Of a stretch of DNA of 15,266 bases, positions 1 to 6,393 are shown piece by piece. Source of the DNA: Bacteroidia bacterium (GTDB taxonomy: Bacteria; Bacteroidota; Bacteroidia; Cytophagales; Cyclobacteriaceae). Every line of letters begins with the position of its first letter. Position 1 is the stretch's first letter. The position numbers and the translations under genes are program-made. The notes beneath the pieces are model-generated. The model did no database searches, had not been told where the DNA came from, and worked only from the letters and a program-made list of their open reading frames with translations. Where the stretch lies: the NCBI GenBank assembly GCA_016650355.1, contig JAENVX010000264.1, forward strand, positions 1-15,266. Direction: 5' to 3'.

Positions 1-1
1 T

Positions 2-337
2 ATAAAACACTGGAACTTCGCTTCTGATGATTGGTGTGCTCCAAATGCCACCAACAATCTTGTCGTTGGAGGAGAATTTTCTTTTCGCATGGAAGCAAAA
101 GATGGAAGTTTCGGATTTGATTTTGGAGGTGTCTACGATGTAGTAGACATCCATAAGCGAATAGAATATACCATGGGCGATGGCAGAAAAGCGAAAATAG
201 AATTCACTGCCCAACCTGGATTATGCAAAATCGTAGAGTCATTTGAAGCGGAATCAGAAAATTCAGAGGAGCTTCAAAGAGGCGGCTGGCAAGCAATTCT
301 AAACAACTTCAAAAAGCATGTTGAGACCATACCCTAA
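2..337 (+). CDS. AHSA1/SRPBCC family protein (5' truncated by window edge)
   Basis: The reading frame is open from base 2 and ends at TAA 335-337, so the start lies outside the window. About 111 residues remain. They carry the AHSA1-type SRPBCC signature: WNFASDDWCAPN, then NNLVVGGEFSFRMEAKDGS and FDFGGVYDVV. It closes with a C-terminal helix (GGWQAILNNFKKHVE) of the kind that lids the ligand pocket in this fold. Family members are small soluble proteins of the START/Bet v 1 fold that bind hydrophobic ligands, and this subgroup has no settled function. The internal ATG at 89 lies inside the conserved core and is not the true start. The VOC gene follows after 11 bp, so the two are probably cotranscribed. 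The family call is firm; the role is unknown. Confidence 0.88.
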   Translation: MKHWNFASDDWCAPNATNNLVVGGEFSFRMEAKDGSFGFDFGGVYDVVDIHKRIEYTMGDGRKAKIEFTAQPGLCKIVESFEAESENSEELQRGGWQAILNNFKKHVETIP

Positions 338-348
338 CTAAAACTATC

Positions 349-753
349 ATGGCAAAACAAATATTCATTAACCTGCCGGTAAAAGACATTGGGAAGTCAA
401 TGACATTTTTTTCCTCGCTAGGCTTTTACTTCAACCCTCAATTCACGGATGACAAAGCTGCCTGCATGATAATCGGTGAGAATATTTTCGCCATGTTGCT
501 CATTGAACCATTTTTTAAAACATTCACTAAAAAAGAAATTGTAGACGCGCATAAAAGCACCGAAGTATTGATAGCATTGGATGCAGCAAGCCGTGAAGAA
601 GTAAAAGAAATGGTGAAGAAAGCAGTTGAAGCCGGTGGCTCAAGTTACATGGATCCGCAAGATCATGGCTGGATGTATCAGCATTGCTTTGCCGACCTGG
701 ATGGGCATCAGTGGGAAATACTTTACATGGATGAAAATGCATTGCCAAAGTAA
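349..753 (+). CDS. VOC superfamily (glyoxalase/bleomycin resistance-like) protein
   Basis: 134 residues, the normal size of a single-chain VOC protein with two beta-alpha-beta-beta-beta modules. The first module opens with INLPVKDIGKSMTFFSSLGF (residues 7-26), the classic VOC entry. The second ends with QHCFADLDGHQWEILYMD, where the Glu of WEILYMD sits at the usual metal-ligand position of the last strand. Relatives are metal-dependent lyases, isomerases, dioxygenases or drug-binding proteins. Nothing here fixes the substrate, so a specific name such as lactoylglutathione lyase would be over-reading. It begins 11 bp after the SRPBCC gene and is probably in the same transcript. The ATG at 349 fits the family start (MAKQIFINLPV) and no ribosome binding site is visible, as is usual in Bacteroidota. 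Confidence 0.9.
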   Translation: MAKQIFINLPVKDIGKSMTFFSSLGFYFNPQFTDDKAACMIIGENIFAMLLIEPFFKTFTKKEIVDAHKSTEVLIALDAASREEVKEMVKKAVEAGGSSYMDPQDHGWMYQHCFADLDGHQWEILYMDENALPK

Positions 754-791
754 AATTAAAGTCATAATAATATTCAATTGTCGCATGGTCG

Positions 792-799
792 TACCTTGC
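792..799 (+). promoter_or_regulatory. Possible -7 element before the RibD-like gene
   Basis: TACCTTGC lies 33 bp before the ATG at 832 and partly matches the Bacteroidota -7 consensus TAnnTTTG. The same TACCTT core appears before the alcohol dehydrogenase gene. No -33 TTG sits at the right distance, so this is a weak call. Confidence 0.3.
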
Positions 800-831
800 A
801 GGCAGATAAAAAAGGTTAACAAAATGAGTAT

Positions 832-1398
832 ATGAGAAAACTAGTACTATTCATGCACACTTCCCTTGACGGCTTTGTGGCCGGGCCAAATGGAGAAATG
901 GACTGGATTAAGGTTGATGATGAAATGTTCGACTACGCAGGTCAACGGACCGAGCAAGCAGACACTGCTTTGTATGGTCGAGTAACATATGAGATGATGA
1001 ATGCGTACTGGCCCACTGCGGCAGATCAACCAAACGCTTCAAAACATGATATTGATCACTCCCGATGGTATAACAAAGTAGAAAAGATAGTTGTCTCCCG
1101 AAGTTTGAAGGGAAAGGAAATCTCCCCTGTTGAGGTTATAAGTGCTAACCTGAAACAGGAAATATCTAATCTTAAGAAAAAATCAGGAAAGGAAATAATA
1201 ATGTTTGGCAGCCCCTCCTTAGGTCATGCGCTAACACAAGCTGGTTTAATAGATGATTATTGGCTTTTTGTAAATCCAATATTGTTAGGTGACGGAATCC
1301 CTATGTTTAAAGACATCAAAGAGAAAGTAAACTTAAAGCTTGTAGCTCAGCGAATTTTCCCTTCGGGCGTAACCTGTCTTCATTACCAGAAGAATTGA
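832..1398 (+). CDS. Dihydrofolate reductase-family protein (RibD C-terminal domain)
   Basis: 188 residues forming one RibD_C/DHFR-like domain. Family motifs are SLDGFVAGPNGEMDW (residues 11-25), ALYGRVTYEMM (about 46-56), and the C-terminal block KEIIMFGSPSLGHALTQAGL followed by LFVNPILLGDGIPMF. The GSPSLG stretch is the nucleotide-binding loop of the fold. Relatives include YwjB/YyaP-like stand-alone domains, which are presumed NAD(P)H-dependent reductases. They are distinct from true folate DHFR and from bifunctional RibD. The gene stands 78 bp after the VOC gene, so it may have its own promoter. The DoxX-like gene follows after 47 bp. Substrate is unknown. The start codon is supported by MRKLVLFMHTSLDGF, the expected N-terminal strand. 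Confidence 0.9.
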   Translation: MRKLVLFMHTSLDGFVAGPNGEMDWIKVDDEMFDYAGQRTEQADTALYGRVTYEMMNAYWPTAADQPNASKHDIDHSRWYNKVEKIVVSRSLKGKEISPVEVISANLKQEISNLKKKSGKEIIMFGSPSLGHALTQAGLIDDYWLFVNPILLGDGIPMFKDIKEKVNLKLVAQRIFPSGVTCLHYQKN

Positions 1399-1445
1399 AA
1401 ATAATTTTATACTGATCCATCGAATTCCAACCAAAACATATTACT

Positions 1446-1826
1446 ATGAAAAGAACGAATATTATTTATTGGATTCTAACTGGTCTGGCATCTCTCATGA
1501 TGATATTTTCAGGCATCACTAATGTTTTATTATTGCCTGAGGCTGTGGAACTTATAGTTACACATTTAGGCTACCCTGCCTATTTCCTTACATTTATAGG
1601 AGCAGCAAAAATTATTGGTGCGATAACTATTCTTATTCCTGGATTTCAGCGAATTAAGGAATGGGCTTATGCTGGACTATTTTTTGACTTAGGAGCAGCC
1701 ATTTATTCAGCTATTGCTGTCGGTGACCCTCCAGGTGTATGGCTACCGATTTTTATTTTCATAGCTCTTATAGGTGGTTCTTATGTATTCCATCATAAAA
1801 GATTAAAGGAAGCCGGGTTGAAATAA
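1446..1826 (+). CDS. DoxX-like family integral membrane protein
   Basis: 126 residues with four hydrophobic segments at roughly residues 6-28, 43-66, 72-92 and 97-115, ending in a charged tail (HHKRLKEAGLK). This is the architecture of the DoxX-like family (PF13564 type), small four-helix inner membrane proteins. The segment YPAYFLTFIGAAKIIGAITILIPGFQRIKEWAYAG is characteristic: a Gly-Ala-Ala-Lys-Ile-Ile-Gly turn, then an amphipathic link before helix 3. The function of the short DoxX-like proteins is not settled. Proposals include quinone-linked oxidoreductase subunits and redox or osmotic stress roles. Its stop codon is two bases from the next ATG, so the pair is almost certainly translated together. 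Confidence 0.88.
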   Translation: MKRTNIIYWILTGLASLMMIFSGITNVLLLPEAVELIVTHLGYPAYFLTFIGAAKIIGAITILIPGFQRIKEWAYAGLFFDLGAAIYSAIAVGDPPGVWLPIFIFIALIGGSYVFHHKRLKEAGLK

Positions 1827-1828
1827 TT

Positions 1829-2095
1829 ATGGTCGAAGTTTTTAAAACTAACGTGATCAATCAAGAGCAAGCACATATGCTGGCTAATGAAATTAACAAA
1901 CAATTCAACTACTATACTGCGAGTTTTGATTTGGAGGATTGTGACAATATCCTTCGAATTACGTGTACCTCGGGAATTGTTGATTCTGGCCGCGTGATTA
2001 ATCTGTTAAATAATTTTGGGTGTGACGCAATGGTCTTATCGGATGATGTTCATTTCAAAGACACCCGGAGCGAACCTTCTCTTACATTAAATTAA
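1829..2095 (+). CDS. Small conserved hypothetical protein, possibly ferredoxin-like/HMA-like fold
   Basis: 88 residues, starting two bases after the DoxX-like stop. The predicted pattern is strand-helix-strand-strand-helix-strand: VFKTNV, EQAHMLANEINKQF, ASFDLED, NILRITCT, GRVINLLNNFG, AMVLSDD. This order, with the phrase ASFDLEDCDNILRI, recalls heavy-metal-associated-like domains, but the metal-binding CxxC is absent. I recognise the type as a short Bacteroidota protein of unknown function and assign no role. The coupling to the DoxX-like gene suggests they act together or share regulation. The gene could be mistaken for noise, but its codon pattern and tight spacing argue that it is real. 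Confidence 0.78.
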   Translation: MVEVFKTNVINQEQAHMLANEINKQFNYYTASFDLEDCDNILRITCTSGIVDSGRVINLLNNFGCDAMVLSDDVHFKDTRSEPSLTLN

Positions 2096-2128
2096 AACTA
2101 TCAACTAATCCATTCATTTTAATTTTCA

Positions 2129-2158
2129 TTGCGAAATTAATCTTGGTGCGTACCTTCG
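2129..2158 (+). promoter_or_regulatory. Bacteroidota-type promoter for the alcohol dehydrogenase
   Basis: TTG at 2129-2131 and TACCTTCG at 2151-2158 match the -33 (TTTG/TTG) and -7 (TAnnTTTG) elements, with 19 bp between them, within the accepted range. The ATG of the dehydrogenase is 30 bp downstream. The -7 box has one mismatch. Confidence 0.5.
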
Positions 2159-2188
2159 GTACTCCAAACATTAATAACAATAGTTAAT

Positions 2189-3229
2189 ATGACATCAGCA
2201 AAAGGATATGCCGCACAAAATCCAACAACAAATTTAGCTCCGTGGAATTTTGAAAGACGTGAAGTAGGACCATTGGATGTTCAGTTTGATATTCAATACT
2301 GTGGTGTTTGTCATTCTGACCTTCACCAAATTCGGGATGAATGGTTCCCAGGAATATTTCCGATGGTACCCGGTCATGAAATCGTTGGAAAGGTTGTGAA
2401 GGTTGGCGATAAAGTAAAAAAGTTTAAACCAGGAGATCTTGCTGCTGTCGGCTGTTTAGTTGACTCCTGCAGAACATGTGATAATTGCAAAGTGGGGCTT
2501 GAACAATATTGTCTTAACGGAGGAGTGGGAACCTATAACGCAAAAGGTAAAGATGGGGTGCCTACCTATGGTGGCTACTCTAATACGATTGTAGTTCACG
2601 AAGATTTTGTTTTGACAATCTCCCCAAAACTTTCACTGCCAGCCGTAGCGCCATTGCTATGTGCAGGCATCACCACTTACTCCCCGCTACGACATTGGAA
2701 GGTAGGCAAAGGCCATAAGTTAGGGGTGTTGGGCTTAGGCGGTCTTGGACACATGGCAGTTAAATTCGGTGTTGCCTTTGGCGCAGAGGTTACAGTATTG
2801 AGCACTTCGCCATCCAAAGAACATGACGCAAAAAAATTAGGTGCACATAAATTTGTTGTCACTACTGACAAGCAGCAAGCTAAAAATGTGAAAGGATATT
2901 TTGATTTCATTCTAGATACCGTTTCTGCTCCCCATGACTTTAGATTCTATTTATCATTGCTTAAAACTAACGGCACACACATAATGGTGGGCATTCCTCC
3001 AGAACCCAATCAGGTACCCGCATTTAGCATAATTGGTGGGAGAAAAAGTCTGGCCGGATCCAGCATCGGTGGTTTACCCGAAACGCAGGAAATGCTTGAC
3101 TACTGTGCCGAACACAATATTGTATCGGATATCGAATTGATCGATATCAAAGACATCACCAAAGCCTATGAGAGAATGGTGAAAGGAGATGTTCGATATC
3201 GCTTTGTAATTGACATGGCCACGTTGTAG
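2189..3229 (+). CDS. Zinc-dependent NAD(P)H alcohol dehydrogenase/aldehyde reductase, YahK-like
   Basis: 346 residues, full length for a medium-chain dehydrogenase of the cinnamyl alcohol dehydrogenase group. The predicted reaction is reversible reduction of aldehydes to alcohols in the cytoplasm. Catalytic zinc ligands are Cys41 (GVCHSD), His63 with Glu64 (PGHEIVG) and Cys157 (LLCAGITTYSPLRHW). The structural zinc site is Cys94, Cys97, Cys100 and Cys108. The Rossmann motif GLGGLG spans 181-186. The second strand ends VLSTS, with Ser204 instead of the acidic residue that selects NADH, which favours NADPH. The C-terminal GGLPETQEMLDYCAEH and YERMVKGDVRYRFVID closely resemble E. coli YahK. Physiological substrates are usually broad and cannot be fixed here. 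It has its own promoter and stands alone. Confidence 0.95.
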   Translation: MTSAKGYAAQNPTTNLAPWNFERREVGPLDVQFDIQYCGVCHSDLHQIRDEWFPGIFPMVPGHEIVGKVVKVGDKVKKFKPGDLAAVGCLVDSCRTCDNCKVGLEQYCLNGGVGTYNAKGKDGVPTYGGYSNTIVVHEDFVLTISPKLSLPAVAPLLCAGITTYSPLRHWKVGKGHKLGVLGLGGLGHMAVKFGVAFGAEVTVLSTSPSKEHDAKKLGAHKFVVTTDKQQAKNVKGYFDFILDTVSAPHDFRFYLSLLKTNGTHIMVGIPPEPNQVPAFSIIGGRKSLAGSSIGGLPETQEMLDYCAEHNIVSDIELIDIKDITKAYERMVKGDVRYRFVIDMATL

Positions 3230-3255
3230 AATTTGCCCCTCAGTACCATTTTTTG

Positions 3256-3355
3256 GCTAAATTATCACTTTGTTAGCTAAATTAATTAGTATTTTATGAG
3301 TTAATATTTGCTAATATAATTAGTATTTCGTTAATTTGTAAGGTTAACTAATACC
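3256..3355. promoter_or_regulatory. AT-rich leader with repeated TTAG/CTAA half-sites
   Basis: This leader of the 119-residue gene contains two copies of GCTAAATTA (3256-3264, 3276-3284) exactly 20 bp apart, and two copies of AATTAGTATTT (3284-3294, 3318-3328) 34 bp apart. It also holds the palindromes TTAGCTAA (3273-3280) and CTAATATAATTAG (3311-3323). The clustering suggests an operator, but AT-rich DNA makes such repeats easier by chance. Confidence 0.4.
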
Positions 3356-3360
3356 AATCA

Positions 3361-3720
3361 ATGAAAGCGATTGAATCTCCACTTATTGGCAGAAAAGCCG
3401 TCCCTGCTAGGGATCCTAATATAATGCGATTTCAGGTTCAGCAGATTTTAAATGCTCACCGTGACACCCTAATTAATTCTTTATTGAAAGATGTACCCTA
3501 CTTTTTAGCGTACCGTTTTCATGCGAAAGCAACTGAATCAGAATTACATGAAATTGAATCCAAACTTCATAAACTAAAAAAGGGAAATGTGGACATTGAC
3601 CATACGTATCACTCCATTGTTGATCAGGTAAAAAAGAAAACCATTACTCGATTGACGAATGAATTATTCTATTCAGAAATTGAAGAGCTTTTGTTGACGG
3701 GCGAGCTAAACCACGCTTGA
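3361..3720 (+). CDS. Hypothetical protein, small and mostly helical
   Basis: 119 residues that I do not recognise. The N-terminus (MKAIESPLIGRKAVPARDP) looks extended. From residue 22 on the protein seems all helical, with amphipathic stretches (QVQQILNAHRDTLINSLLKDV; ATESELHEIESKLHKLKK; YHSIVDQVKKKTITRLTNELFYSEIEELLL). No signal peptide or membrane segment is present, so it is probably cytoplasmic. The charge pattern of the central helices is compatible with oligomerisation, but no named domain is visible. It is preceded by a repeat-rich AT leader and converges on the NIF3 gene with a 50-bp gap. Regular composition and an ATG placed just after the leader support it as a true gene. Confidence 0.65.
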   Translation: MKAIESPLIGRKAVPARDPNIMRFQVQQILNAHRDTLINSLLKDVPYFLAYRFHAKATESELHEIESKLHKLKKGNVDIDHTYHSIVDQVKKKTITRLTNELFYSEIEELLLTGELNHA

Positions 3721-3770
3721 TAAATAATTCATATCCCTAATACAAACTGCTCAAGTTCATGCTATCCTCC

Positions 3771-4670
3771 CTAAATAAATGATAACGGATTTTTGGCAGG
3801 AACGTGTGTAACTTTTACTCCGGCTACTTTTTCCCTTAACCACTGTGCCATGTATTCAGAGCCCGGCTCTTCACTATCGGCATGGCCCATGATTACCATT
3901 GAAATCTGCTGCCCACTCAATTGCGCATCACGTACGTACTCAGGTGCCTCCCACTCATGAAACTCTCCTCCTATCACCACATCAGGTTTTTCACGTGCAA
4001 TCACCGGAATGACAATGCTGCCTGTATTAAATCCAGGATTAAACAAAATCTTGCGACATGGTTGCGATAAATTTCCCATGTATCGCATTGTGGTTATACC
4101 CAGATTTTGCTTAATGTGCTCCATCAGATTTTTCAAAGTTATCTCAGGTATGACAACAATTTGATTTGACTTTGGATCAAAATATTTCTCCCATCCAAGC
4201 CTTGTGATAACACCCATCTTTACTCCGTCTGGAAAATGTCGATGTACATGATCATGATTACGCCAGATAGCGATGTTATGCTTTTTCAAAAGTTCAGACT
4301 TGTACTTATAAACATCGTTCCCTTCCAGCCAATCTACCGTACCCTGATGATTATAATAGGTGGGCTCATGAGCAATTATAAAATTGGAATTTAATTCTAC
4401 AGCCTTTCGGATTACTTCGATAGTGGCAAACATGGTGGTCACAATTCCTGTCACTTTCACATCACGGTTCCCGGCATGTATAGTATCCACCGTGTTCACA
4501 ATGAGACCACCCGGCACTTCATTAATAAACAAATCCATGATTTGTCCTACTGTCCAGGATTCTGAAGGGTAGTCTGTAGCGAAACTGTCCATTGGCGAAG
4601 ACAAGATCATAGCTGAGCCTGCTACCCTGGTTACATCTTTCAAGAATTTTCTTCTTCCATGCATGTCCAT
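3771..4670 (-). CDS. NIF3/DUF34 family protein with twin-arginine-type N-terminus
   Basis: 299 residues. Conserved NIF3-like blocks are DTIHAGNRDVKVTGIVTT (62-79), FIIAHEPTYYNHQGT (97-111; His101, Glu102, His108), NHDHVHRH (138-145), GGEFHEW (234-240) and the C-terminal GHADSEEPG (262-270; His263, Glu267). The family forms hexameric rings around paired metal ions; some members act on cyclic dinucleotides or GTP-related compounds, but most are undefined. Unusually, the N-terminus reads GRRKFLKDVTRVAGSAMILSS and ends near SFA-TD, which resembles a Tat signal (RRxFLK) with a weak hydrophobic core. NIF3 proteins are normally cytoplasmic, so this paralogue may act in the periplasm. ATG at 4664 (codon 3) is an equally good start. 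No partner gene is evident. Confidence 0.87.
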   Translation of the reverse strand: MDMHGRRKFLKDVTRVAGSAMILSSPMDSFATDYPSESWTVGQIMDLFINEVPGGLIVNTVDTIHAGNRDVKVTGIVTTMFATIEVIRKAVELNSNFIIAHEPTYYNHQGTVDWLEGNDVYKYKSELLKKHNIAIWRNHDHVHRHFPDGVKMGVITRLGWEKYFDPKSNQIVVIPEITLKNLMEHIKQNLGITTMRYMGNLSQPCRKILFNPGFNTGSIVIPVIAREKPDVVIGGEFHEWEAPEYVRDAQLSGQQISMVIMGHADSEEPGSEYMAQWLREKVAGVKVTHVPAKNPLSFI

Positions 4671-4774
4671 AATATTTACGATTAGTTAACAAACAAGTTC
4701 GTCAAACAGATTGGTCTTTACAATGGCTTAACTTGTAACTCCTACTCAGGTGTAACGCAATAAATAATCGAAGT

Positions 4775-4791
4775 CCAAGCGAGACGCTCGG
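4775..4791 (-). terminator. Relic terminator-like hairpin after the permease remnant
   Basis: On the minus strand CCGAGCG and CGCTTGG pair over seven positions (one G-T wobble) around the loop TCT. It lies 26 bp beyond the stop codon of the permease remnant, where that gene's terminator would be. The tail is only modestly T-rich. Confidence 0.4.
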
Positions 4792-4816
4792 GTTAGTTGA
4801 GCTTGAAAAAGACTAA

Positions 4817-4864
4817 TTATTCGTATCGAAGTGCATTCACGGGATTTTCTCGTGATAACCTCAT
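4817..4864 (-). pseudogene. C-terminal remnant of a MacB/FtsX-type ABC transporter permease
   Basis: Sixteen minus-strand codons read MRLSRENPVNALRYE and then TAA. The ending NPV-x-x-LR-x-E is the recurrent C-terminus of Bacteroidota MacB/FtsX-family permeases, just after their last membrane helix. Upstream on the minus strand the frame continues only to a stop at 4886-4888 and shows no membrane helix, so the rest of the roughly 800-residue gene is missing. The neighbouring hairpin at the expected terminator position supports it as the true tail of a deleted gene. It is an inference from one short motif. Confidence 0.55.
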
Positions 4865-4889
4865 GTCTAAAAACAATTTGATACATTAG

Positions 4890-5036
4890 CGACTAACTCC
4901 TCTTTTAAGCGACTGGGAAATTCCTATACCAAGCCATCTTCCCGCTTTGCGCATTGCAATAATGATCCGAAAGCAAACCGAGAGTGGAATTAAAAAATTC
5001 TTTGCTGGTCTTAAGCAATATGTAGAAAAGGAATAA
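4890..5036 (+). pseudogene. C-terminal gene remnant, possibly SRPBCC-like
   Basis: A plus-strand frame bounded by TAG at 4887 and TAA at 5034-5036 encodes 48 residues with protein-like composition. It includes SDWEIPIPSHLP, then IMIRKQTESG and FFAGLKQYVEKE. The ending looks like the C-terminal helix of SRPBCC or related ligand-binding proteins, and a matching N-terminal domain is absent. No good start codon exists: the only ATG, at 4962, would give 24 residues. It ends nine bases before the TfoX gene, the spacing of a former operon partner. I read it as the surviving tail of a gene lost with the permease. The family assignment is tentative. Confidence 0.45.
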
Positions 5037-5045
5037 TTTTGGCAC

Positions 5046-5393
5046 GTGGCATACAATGAATTTACTGCTGATAGAGTTCGGCAAAGGCTTTCATCCGTGA
5101 CTAATCAAGAAAAAAAAATGATGGGCGGTCTTATTTTCATGGTGAATGATAAAATGTGTGTTGGAGTCGATAAAGACAGGAAAACCGGTGACGATAGACT
5201 TATGGTGCGCTTTGGTAAGGCAGTTTATGAAGACTTGCTGTTACTAAAAGGTTGTCGTGAAATGGACTTTACAGGTAAAGCCATGAAAGGATTCTTATTT
5301 ATTTATCCTGAGGGTTTTGATGCTGAAAAGGATATGGACTTCTGGATTAAGAAAGCTCTTGAGTTCAACAAAATTGCTGACAAGAGTAAGTGA
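5046..5393 (+). CDS. TfoX N-terminal domain protein
   Basis: 115 residues covering a single TfoX/Sxy N-terminal domain. The start is GTG at 5046: the translated MAYNEFTADRVRQRL aligns with the usual MAY-start of the family, and the next ATG (5118) would cut into the domain. Hallmarks are KKMMGGLIFMVNDKMCVGV (about residues 24-42), then LMVRFGK, the DFTGKAMKGFLFIYPEGF block, and a final helix (DMDFWIKKALEFNKIA). Full Sxy/TfoX proteins activate competence genes in gammaproteobacteria. The isolated N-terminal domain found in Bacteroidota has no demonstrated role and should not be taken as a competence regulator. It lies just after a truncated gene and may have lost its original promoter. Confidence 0.88.
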   Translation: MAYNEFTADRVRQRLSSVTNQEKKMMGGLIFMVNDKMCVGVDKDRKTGDDRLMVRFGKAVYEDLLLLKGCREMDFTGKAMKGFLFIYPEGFDAEKDMDFWIKKALEFNKIADKSK

Positions 5394-5434
5394 TTCAATT
5401 GCTGCTCTAACGATCTCATGGTATGAGGGAATTC

Positions 5435-5496
5435 ATCTCTAGCTCAACCTCGCTGGGTTGGAGATATTATGGCATATTGCGTATTCTTCAAATACG
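5435..5496. repeat. Two small inverted repeats in the gap after the TfoX gene
   Basis: CAACC/GGTTG (5445-5449, 5456-5460) is flanked by ATCTC/GAGAT (5435-5439, 5461-5465). A second hairpin, CGTATT/AATACG (5480-5485, 5491-5496), has a five-base loop. Neither is followed by a T run. They may be a weak transcription end for the TfoX gene. No coding signal was found in 5394-5595. Confidence 0.3.
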
Positions 5497-5595
5497 ATGC
5501 TCATCCGTCTCATAAGCGATACCCACAAATTACTAATTTTACGGTAGGCTAATTCGAACTATTAATTATTGTTTACTATTCTCAATTCCACGGTG

Positions 5596-6339
5596 ATGGC
5601 TTTCAGCATATTTCAGCTCATAAATTTTACGTTGGTCATCGCATTTCTATTTATCGTCTTCAAACTCGCAGAAACAAATTGGTCTTATAAAATAAGTAAG
5701 CCGCATGCCTGGGAGGACGCGATTAAGAATGGTTCTGTTTCAAAGAAGCTGAAACGGATTGAGCGGCTGTATCGGGATAAAGTAAGATTCTATACATTTT
5801 GGTTTCAAATCGAGCGGTTGAAAAAAAACAGTATAGCCGGTTCGTTTGCAGAAGTAGGCGTATACAAAGGGGGAACCGCAAAAATCATACACGAAATGGA
5901 TCCCTCGCGAAGTTTCCATTTATTCGATACGTTCGAGGGATTTGACAAGGACGATCTTAAAAAGGAATCTCCTAACCCGAACCATTCAATCGATTTCTCA
6001 GATACTAATGAAGAATCTGTCATAGTATATATTGGAGGAAATTCCAACATCAAAATTCACAAAGGCTATTTCCCTGCCACTACTGAGAATCTGGTCAAAG
6101 AGCAGTTTTCATTCGTTCACCTCGATGCCGATCTTTATAACCCCACATTGGCAGGTCTTCACTATTTTTATCCCCTTCTTGCTCCAGGTGGTGTCATCAT
6201 TATTCATGACTATAACCATACCTGGGAAGGCCTAACAGAAGCCGTAGATGAATTTATAAGAACGATTCCGGAAAGTATTGTTGAACTAGCAGATTGGCAG
6301 GGAAGCATAATGATTATAAAAAATCATCAAGGTTCTTAG
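5596..6339 (+). CDS. TylF/MycF-like class I SAM-dependent O-methyltransferase, membrane-anchored
   Basis: 247 residues from ATG 5596. A TTG at 5569 would add nine residues, but the ATG directly precedes the hydrophobic segment and is preferred. Residues 3-23 form one membrane helix, unusual for this family. The catalytic domain then shows the SAM motif AEVGVYKGGTA (85-95), HLFDTFEGF (108-116), HLDADLYNPT (175-184, Asp177 and Asp179 at the metal site) and IIHDYNHTWEG (202-212), matching macrocin O-methyltransferase relatives. Such enzymes methylate hydroxyls of sugars on antibiotics, polysaccharides or lipids, usually needing Mg2+. The membrane anchor points to a lipid-linked or envelope substrate, but no glycan genes lie nearby, so this is inference. 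It ends before a shared hairpin with the opposing regulator gene. Confidence 0.87.
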   Translation: MAFSIFQLINFTLVIAFLFIVFKLAETNWSYKISKPHAWEDAIKNGSVSKKLKRIERLYRDKVRFYTFWFQIERLKKNSIAGSFAEVGVYKGGTAKIIHEMDPSRSFHLFDTFEGFDKDDLKKESPNPNHSIDFSDTNEESVIVYIGGNSNIKIHKGYFPATTENLVKEQFSFVHLDADLYNPTLAGLHYFYPLLAPGGVIIIHDYNHTWEGLTEAVDEFIRTIPESIVELADWQGSIMIIKNHQGS

Positions 6340-6358
6340 CATTTACAATATATTATGC

Positions 6359-6386
6359 GATTAGCGTTTTAATAAATTTGCTAATC
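6359..6386. terminator. Candidate bidirectional terminator between converging genes
   Basis: GATTAGC (6359-6365) and GCTAATC (6380-6386) are perfect inverted repeats around an AT-rich 14-base loop. They lie between the stop codons of the methyltransferase (plus) and the LytTR regulator (minus). There is no strong T run on either side, so termination may be weak. Confidence 0.4.
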
Positions 6387-6393
6387 ACTCATC

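Noticed and set aside
5046..5393. TfoX as a regulator of natural competence.
   Set aside because: Only the N-terminal domain is present, and that role is known for full-length gammaproteobacterial proteins.
5394..5595. A minus-strand 24-codon frame (about 5445-5520) beginning MRRMSIVFEEYAIC.
   Set aside because: Too short, no family resemblance, and it runs across two inverted repeats. Nothing supports it as a gene or remnant.
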